A stretch of DNA of 64,000 nt from positions 1 to 64,000 of the forward strand of contig ML213540.1 in the NCBI GenBank assembly GCA_004369045.1, in the 5' to 3' direction. Origin of the DNA: Heliocybe sulcata (lineage: Eukaryota; Basidiomycota; Agaricomycetes; Gloeophyllales; Gloeophyllaceae). This document shows positions 57,227 to 64,000 of this stretch, piece after piece; within the stretch, counting starts at the first letter, position 1, and each line of letters opens with the position of its first letter. The notes under the pieces are model-generated. The model ran no database searches. It worked only from the letters and a program-made list of their open reading frames with translations, and had not been told where the DNA came from. The position numbers were made by a program, and so were the translations under genes.

Positions 57227-59569
57227 GTAACAACTTTCAAGAAAAACACAACTATTTACTTGAAATTATACTTCTTCTTGTTGTATTCAACACCAGCACC
57301 GATGTACCAGTGCAAATATGCACAGTCAGATGCAGCTTATCACCTGTGTCATGTGCATTGCCCCTGCCACAATGACATCAATATCAATTGGATGTTACAA
57401 ACTCAGAGGATGTACTCACATAACAAGCCCATCGTGAGCCTTGTCCTTCAGCAATGGATGAGACTTGATCTCCTCCAGGATTTTCTTTTCCTCCTCTGGC
57501 AACTGGGTGGCTCAGCCCCCTTCATAGTGAATTGGTGGGAGAACAGGGTGAGAAAAGCCCTCCTTCCAAGTGCTATCCTTTGCCTATATGCAAAGAGATG
57601 AATATATCCATTCTGTGATTTTAGAGTACTCACTGCAGGAGAAACATGAACAGTGAACAGGAGGGAGAGAATGAGGAAATGCATTTGTTGGATGAATGCA
57701 ACAAGCACAACACAAGCCAGGCCGATCGAAGATGATGAGGAGCAAAGAGGGTTAGAACCATTGCTGTGAGAAGATACACAAAACCTCACCACAGAATCAC
57801 CCAGATGGTGAGGAATGGCAGTTGCTGGATGAATGCAGAGTGAGGCTGATTGAAGATGGGGGCTGAAACTGAGCTATGACAACATATTCATCAACCCTGC
57901 AGAGGAGGCCGCCATCATGGAAAAAGGACCTATGTATGTAGTCCCACATTGTCACAGTAGTGCAGGTAGCCCCAGTAGTTACCCCTCGGGTATATAGCAC
58001 TGTGTATAAGCATCAATTATGTAAGGCAACAAAATGCTATGACAATTGGCCAGTGCAACATAGTTGTTGTAGTGTCATAGCCCTGTAGTAGCTTGGGTAC
58101 AACATAGCATCAGTAGCTCCATAGACATGTAGCTTTGTAGATTAATGTAGTATGTCATAGATCTCTATCAGTATCTCATAGATGCTCATCATGATCTGGG
58201 ACTACTATCCTGAGTGACATGCAGTGAAAGTCTATATTATGGAGACCGAGCTGACACAGTGATGAACACAAACACACAACAAAACCCGGAAAGAGGAAGA
58301 CCTAAACAAACAATAACAACCGCACACCAGCACGCTGCCAGGCCCCGGGGATCGAAGGGTATGAATGTAGTTCAGATGGAGTCAATGGGAAGGGTAGGAC
58401 CGAGACCACAAGCCACAAGAGTGACGTAGTGAAGTGCTAAAAATAGAACAAGCAGCAAAAGCGACCGGTAGCGACAGAGCGCGCTATAGAAGCGAAATGC
58501 GCTAAATGCTAAAAATAGATGTAGACTCTAAAAATGGAACAAAGCAAAAAGACCTCTGGTGTCTGGCAAAACACAGACAGCAAAAGCTCTGAAAGGAACA
58601 GGCAGAAAGCGCACAATGAGCGAGATAGCGATGCATGGGAAAATATGACGAAGCGACAGCAGCGGGTGTAGCGACAGTGCCCAAACACTGGCAATAGCTT
58701 GGGATGACTAGGGATGCAGAGTGGCAATGATTCCGAGAAGCGCAGGATAGTGAGCAATGCTTGCCGGCAATTAGTGATGAACAGCGGGTTTAGCGACGAG
58801 TAGCAGGTTTAGCAACAATGAGTGGGATTAGCGACGGAGATGCAGGAAAGACAGGGGAACACTGGATTGCGCAGGGAGGACGAGATACAGGCTCTGGGGG
58901 GACTCTGGTAGCCTTGGTAACCTAAATTACGAGTACAAGAGGTGCTACTCTAGTAGTCTACCTGCCTAAACCAAATATCCGAAGGCCCATGTGCTAAACA
59001 ATAAGAACAATAGCTATACGCGAAACAATAAGACAGGCTAGACTAAACCCCTAACCTCGGAACAAGCTCCAGGAGCTGCAGCGTCCATATACAGAGGCGG
59101 CCGCTGTCCAACGCAAGTGTGGGAATGTGCGCTCATTGCATCAAAAGCACTGCCAGATGACGAACAGTGCCGGCGAGGCACGCACAGTCCTGGAAATGAC
59201 TCGAGCTGACTGAGACGACCTAGAACAAGACTGCCGGCCATTGCCGAAGCATCGCTGCACCGCGCCGCTACAATGTGCCGCCAGCGCCAACACCAACAGC
59301 AACATAGTGCGGCTGCAGTGCTGCATATCAAGAGGCCAGCGACGGCCTGTGGAACGATTCAGAGAGGCTGTCGGGTGAGGTTGGAGCTCGGGAAAAACCA
59401 GGAAATAACAGAAAAATCCATAGAAACTTGAATATTGCTCGTAGCACAACACCACAGATACGCTCACTATCGCACAAAGCGTGTGCATCTGTGCAAATAG
59501 CCTCAAAATGAGTTTTCAATGCTCAGAGACACGTAGGGTGTATTAACGGTCAGCGATGTGTAGAGTCAG
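57227..59569. other. AT-rich repeat debris
   Basis: No gene was supported. Near 58.05-58.2 kb CATAG-containing motifs recur. Near 58.45-58.85 kb variants of TAGCGACA, TTTAGCGACG and TTAGCGACGG recur, which suggests the untranslated part of an unidentified mobile element. Confidence 0.4.
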
Positions 59570-61000
59570 CTATCGGGCTACAGTATCACCCATCCCGTCT
59601 TCCTCCTCCTCCTCCTCCTCCTCCGAGCTCCCATCATACAGTCTGCCATGTGCATGGTAATCTTGGATAGCAGCTGCGATGGTGTCCATGGACATTGGAC
59701 CCTTCCAATGCTCTACATCTACATTGAGACCAGGATGGAATCTGTAGTGAGCAATGATATCTGTGACCGGAACCAAAGCACACACCATCCATTCTCAACC
59801 AGAGATTTCTCAATAGCTGAGAGGAGCTCCTCACTGTCTTTGCCCTTGAAGTGAGTATGTCGAGACTGTCTTCATACCATTCTTTGTATCCCTGAGCACT
59901 GAAGTTGATACTGCATTTCTTGCCCATCTGCCATTCCTCGATCCAACATTCGATCTATCACAGACTAGAAATGCTCGTGAGTCTGAATAATTACACATAT
60001 TGCGGTGAACACCAACGCAAGGCACTGGTGCAATATTGTGTCAAAATATACTTTGTATCTGATACCTTTATCATCCGGCCCATTGAACCACATGGCATTT
60101 TTTGGCTCTGCATATTCTGGTGCTGGAGTTCTGAGAAATTAAGTGGCTGCTGTAACTATTGTAGACAGATACTTGCCCAGTAAAGATAGTTATAATCATC
60201 AAGTAGTGCCTCAGCACAACTGTGGTTCTGAGGTATAGCGGCCGGCCATTGGCTGCTTTCAAACTCATACAGGGTCTCAACAAATGGCTGAGCCTTTGTC
60301 TTGAGCTCTCCATGAACATGAGAGTCCCATGTCATGATCTCCAGTGCAACTGTCAATAACAAAACTGTGTGATGGTTAAGGCCTGCACACTGGATTCTCA
60401 TTCCTTATCTGTCTTATGTTTAATAACACACAACTATGTAATGGCAGCCAAAGGCTCATCGTGCAACACAGTATCTATGTAGGGGCGCGTACCTGGTTCC
60501 TGGTATTTAGGAGTGTCCCTGATACACTGTATCAGCTTGTACCTGGTTCACTTTGTCAAATCAATGCCAGTATCGGTCTTGCACTCACTCATTTCATTGT
60601 TCTCAAGCTTAGTCCTTGCATAACAGCACCTTGCCTGTTACAAACTGAAGGTGTATGGGACAGATGCACTAGCTTTCAGATCTCGGCATCAAGTGGTATA
60701 TCGACTTCTCAAGTCTTGCATGCCTCGGCCCATGACTGCTTTGCCATCTTCATGACATCAACTCATTTGGACATGGGGAGCAGATTCTTACAAATGATGA
60801 GGCATCTGAGTGGCCAATAGCTTCCTCGATGACATTGTGAATGTCATTGTCATCATTGAGGTGCTTATGGCATGGGCGGTCATCAGTAGGAGCTGAAGAA
60901 TCTTCATGCACCACATATTCATTCTGCTTTTTGTCCTCATCTTTGCCCTCATTACCCTCATTTGAGTCCTTGCATCCTCGGCAGCAGTCATTCCTACCAT
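59570..61000 (-). pseudogene. DUF6532-containing gene, partly decayed
   Basis: A DUF6532 protein, a family expanded in Agaricomycete genomes and often found among mobile elements; function unknown. An acidic N-terminal part (near 60.8-61.0 kb: EGKDEDKKQNEYVVHEDSS) precedes the domain: HGELKTKAQPFVETLYEFES, NHSCAEALLDDYNYL, AMWFNGPDDKGIRYKVYFDT, ILHQCLALVFTAI, then after a likely intron ECWIEEWQMGKKCSINFSAQ and GYKEWYEDSLDIL. FKGKDSEELLSAIEKSLVEN follows in another frame. The tail HWKGPMSMDTIAAAIQDYHA ends in an acidic run and a stop at 59570. A frame change after DSLDIL and an uncertain link between the N-terminal part and the domain suggest decay. Confidence 0.68.
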
Positions 61001-61269
61001 CCTTGGCCTGAACCTGGCTACGAGTCAGCAGAGATGACCAACCTTGGATTGATGATCATCAGGTCCTTGAGACAAAGAGTGGGCATGCTTTCCTGAAGGG
61101 TACGTGGTTGGATGTTCATTAGAGTTTGTAAGGTACACAAATGACCAACTATAATCACTGCATGCTTGAGTATGTTGAGGATCGATGATGTGAGGGGACC
61201 CACCTTCACACACATGACAGTGACTCGCAGGTATATATATGGACGACTTTTCCTTCTCTCTTTTCCCTG

Positions 61270-61395
61270 AGTCATTATGCAGGAGTTGACTGAGGTAAGC
61301 TATAATGTATCCAGTGTATTGTATGATACCTGACAATTTTCCTCTTATTATAGGTACTGTCCAATACACCAGTCATTATGCAGGAGTCAACTGAG
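61270..61395. repeat. 25-base direct repeat
   Basis: AGTCATTATGCAGGAGT recurs with a following TGACTGAG or CAACTGAG (61270-61294 and 61371-61395), 101 bases apart, with two mismatches in 25. The second copy lies 11 bases before the solo 660-bp repeat. GTAAGC and TTATAG at the inner edges look like splice sites. Confidence 0.7.
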
Positions 61396-61406
61396 TTCCG
61401 GGGTCA

Positions 61407-62069
61407 TGGGCCCTAAAAATATACACATTTTACCACAACTGTGGTAAACTCATATACACTACTTTAGTACTCCATATATGTTTATGCTTGTAGTCGCATT
61501 ATACTGGATATAATGTGACCATGTTATGGTATGCTTATACATGGTTGAGCCAGGATTATATAGGATGTATATATTGACTGTATATGGTTAAGGGGACATT
61601 ATACTGTGCATGTATAGGATTGCTCTGGATTTATACCAGAATTGTAGGGTGTCTCAGGCTATTTATACTGGGTTTATGAGATGTGGCAGGGGGTTTGTAC
61701 TGCATTTGTATGCTCTGTTTGTCAGTTTATATGGGATTGTATACTGCACTGCTATATTGATACATAGGGTATATGATATTGAGTATAAACTTGCAGGGCA
61801 GTTATACTGGATATATGCCATTTGCTGGTGCATTTATATAGGGTTATACCGGATCTGGCTCATATTATATGCATATATATAAGCTATATACCTTTGCTGG
61901 ATGCTTTATATTAGATTTGTGTAAAATGTATGGGCACTTTGTATAACTGTAGGGGAGATCTGGTCACATTATATGAGATTTATTTCCAAATGGGGTGGGG
62001 GCCTGCTGGGTGGAATCCCCCATAAATCAGGGATCCTTATGACCCCATATGGGACCACAGTTTGACCCA
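61407..62069 (+). repeat. Solo copy of the palindrome's 660-bp outer repeat
   Basis: This segment begins TGGGCCCTAAAAATATACAC and ends TTTGACCCA. It matches 53406-54065 on the plus strand and the inverse complement at 54570-55231, with scattered changes and small indels. It lacks the inner part of the palindrome arms. This shows the 660-bp unit can exist by itself, like a solo terminal repeat or a separate small element. Confidence 0.88.
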
Positions 62070-62984
62070 GTCCAATTTAATCTCCGACCTCTGGGTGTCA
62101 TCAAGCAGGGAGAAGGCTTAGGGAATCTACTGACAAGTGCTGTTTGCCATCTGATATAGCTTAAATTTGAGTTTAACAGTATGGAAAACATTTTCATAGA
62201 GAGGTCTGAATATATAGGTAATTCTTGAATCTAAAATGCTGATACAGGTCCCAGCCATCCTATTGAGCTTAGAGGTACAGCACTCACATTTACTTTCCAG
62301 CCATATGTACTGCTATAATACCATTATCAATCCTCTGTCTTTAATGAGCTTGAGGGATCTCTGTCACTGGGAACCAACCAACAGAGAGCCTTCATGCTGC
62401 AGCCAGAGACAATGCCACATTCAGCATTTGAAATGTCTTACATAACTCGGCTCATTATCATTATCTCACAGCACAATGAGTAGTGTCCCTGTATAAGTGC
62501 CCCGTATCTGTTGGCCCAGCTACTCCCACCTTCTAAAAGTACCAGGAATGTCTCTGAGATGGAGTGCCCACACCGGCACCAAACCATTGTATAAGGAGCA
62601 TGTGCATGCGTCTTCTGTCAATACCATAGACGTCCTGAACCACAAAAGCTTTCCTGTCACATCATACTCTGCTGTTGATTACATTGTTATGTTCTCATTA
62701 TTTGCCACAAAGCACCATCTAAAGTCATACAGAGCTTATTTTCCACCCCAGACAGCTGGCCAGCCTTGCCATGTCTCAGCAGCCGATGGGTGTGTGGCAT
62801 AGCAAAGATATGCTATGGGCTGATATCATGGAATAAACTGACACTAGAGCAGTGCAAGTGTGTGTCAGAGGTGCTAATGGGGCATTACCTGTTCTTGTTC
62901 AAAGACTGCAAGACTACAGTGCTGCAGCAGTGAGTGTTTGCTAGGGACTTGTTGTGTAACAGCGCTGACCTGACCGTAGTCTGC
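62070..62984. other. AT-rich spacer before the SET fragment
   Basis: No gene was recognised. A plus-strand open stretch near 62500-62800 might be an upstream part of the SET gene, but shows no motif. Confidence 0.4.
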
Positions 62985-63644
62985 TCTTTCACTACATACT
63001 TCCCTATTCACCTGAGTCAAACATGCAGCTCGAAAAGATGTCTTTTGATGGTAGGGCAACTATACAATTGGGCCTTAAAGCAACTTGTGACATTCTGGCG
63101 GGTATTGGTGACATTTACAAGCAGCTCTATGTCATCTGCCCTGGCTCACTCTGGGGGAGTGTCTGTTAACCAACCTCACAAGCTACAACTAGAGTCGAAG
63201 GATCCTTGGGCAATTCTAGGCCCCTTTCATTTCATCAACCATGACTGCAATCCGAATTGTCAGGTAGGCTATAGTCTTCTGTGTCCTGTATGTTATGAAC
63301 AGGCTCATGTCTGAGACTGCCTGTAGTTTGAACCGATCCATGGCACTCATGCTTTTAGAGTGATCACTCTATGTAATGTCCAGTGCCAGGAAAGCTTAAC
63401 CTGTTTATACACACCTCAAGGATATTATGGTGACCTAATGAGTTGTCAATGTGCAATGTGTAACCCTCATCTGTTAATTGCACTACAATATGAAACTCCA
63501 ACTGTAAAACTGTCCAGTTTAGGACAAGGAGTGGCCAAGGGAAGGAAATGTGGCAGCAAGGCCTGCAGGAGAAGGAAAAAGGTGCACTTGGCATATCTGG
63601 CCTCCCAGTCTGAGAACAATCAGTGCATAACTGATGGACAATGA
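62985..63644 (+). pseudogene. SET9/KMT5-like SET-domain protein fragment
   Basis: Resembles histone H4-K20 methyltransferases (Set9/Suv4-20 group). FHYILPYSPESNMQLEKMSF matches the segment leading into that group's SET domain, followed by GRATIQLGLKAT. The core AILGPFHFINHDCNPNCQ matches the LGPARFxNHDCNPN signature. After an intron (about 63263-63323), GTHAFRVITLCNV, SLTCLYTPQGYYGDLMSCQC and AMCN correspond to the GEELTxxYGxxYFG and CxCxxC post-SET motifs. A basic tail (KGRKCGSKACRRRKK) ends at 63644. The first segment and the core are in different frames, and the GEE part is replaced by QES, so catalytic function is doubtful. It sits among mobile-element debris. Confidence 0.6.
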
Positions 63645-64000
63645 GTGCCCAGTACTTGTCAGCAGAGAGCAGCTGCACAGATTGAACCCTTGAGGCCGAG
63701 ACACATGCATAATATTGACACAAATCACTGGTTGCAGGGTTCGAAGCAATGGGAGCAACGACAGCATTCTTTACATTGATGGATTATGTAGCAGGCTATC
63801 AGAAAAAACCAATGTACATTTTCCATATTCTCTAGCTCAAGGCAATCAAACCGAGGAAGAAGCCTGTCGATTTCCGATGCTGAGCAACCCACAGTCTGCT
63901 TGGTTGAGGTGTAGTCAAAACATGTCACATTTACATTTGTATGTATGGACATGTATTTGAGTATCTAGTCAGAAGTTCTGCGCTCTCCCGACCACATCCA
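63645..64000. other. Right edge, nothing recognised
   Basis: No supported gene. Open frames on both strands lack known motifs. Confidence 0.4.

Noticed and set aside
63730-63760. GGTTCGAAGC resembling a tRNA T-loop
   Set aside because: No acceptor stem, anticodon stem or D-loop could be folded around it.

Overview
The window is nuclear DNA from a filamentous basidiomycete, most likely an Agaricomycete; I cannot fix the order. Evidence: genes cut by many short introns of about 45-60 bases, a noxR regulator, a trifunctional TRP1, GH128 and DUF1996 secreted proteins, an Ams2/Spt21-type regulator, a GT61 glycosyltransferase, and mobile-element debris of Agaricomycete type (Tnp2-like transposase, DUF6532, DIRS-like reverse transcriptase). 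No rRNA, tRNA or CRISPR array was seen.

Layout. Bases 1-9659: a cell-wall-integrity MAP kinase (Slt2 type, minus), a frame-damaged short-chain dehydrogenase (plus), an SRPK-like kinase (minus) and a decayed HNH-nuclease-domain gene (plus). The first part of the HNH gene is repeated, inverted, at the left edge of the window. Bases 9985-23045: a direct segmental duplication. Each unit holds a secreted DUF1996 gene (minus) diverging from a GH128 endo-beta-1,3-glucanase (plus), and the single-copy tryptophan gene TRP1 lies between the two units. Bases 23.1-28.1 kb: gene-poor, with a hydrolase-like remnant, hairpins, an AT-rich insert and a 276-bp MITE with TA target sites. Bases 28.2-37.8 kb: a fungal rhodopsin-domain membrane protein, a secreted serine carboxypeptidase S10, an unrecognised minus-strand gene and noxR. 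Bases 38.4-49.0 kb: a GT61 glycosyltransferase, an Ams2/Spt21-type regulator of histone gene expression, and an EgtB-type sulfoxide synthase that has only a remnant of the usual methyltransferase half and carries an in-frame TGA.

From about 49.5 kb to the end the sequence becomes AT-rich and repeat-laden: a broken DIRS-like retroelement, a 1.83-kb palindrome with roughly 835-bp inverted arms, Tnp2-like transposase debris containing a 40-bp palindrome, a DUF6532 gene, a single extra copy of the palindrome's 660-bp outer repeat, and a SET9/KMT5-like SET-domain fragment.

The best candidate for a little-described functional unit is the co-duplicated divergent DUF1996-GH128 pair. Two secreted proteins share one intergenic control region, one is a known beta-glucanase family and the other has no known function, which suggests a cell-wall glucan module. 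The GH128 genes also contain a 5-base micro-exon in both copies, and one copy has a GC-AG intron where the other has GT-AG. Neighbouring genes otherwise form no obvious pathway, although the MAP kinase, NoxR, GH128 and GT61 all relate to wall, growth or surface biology.
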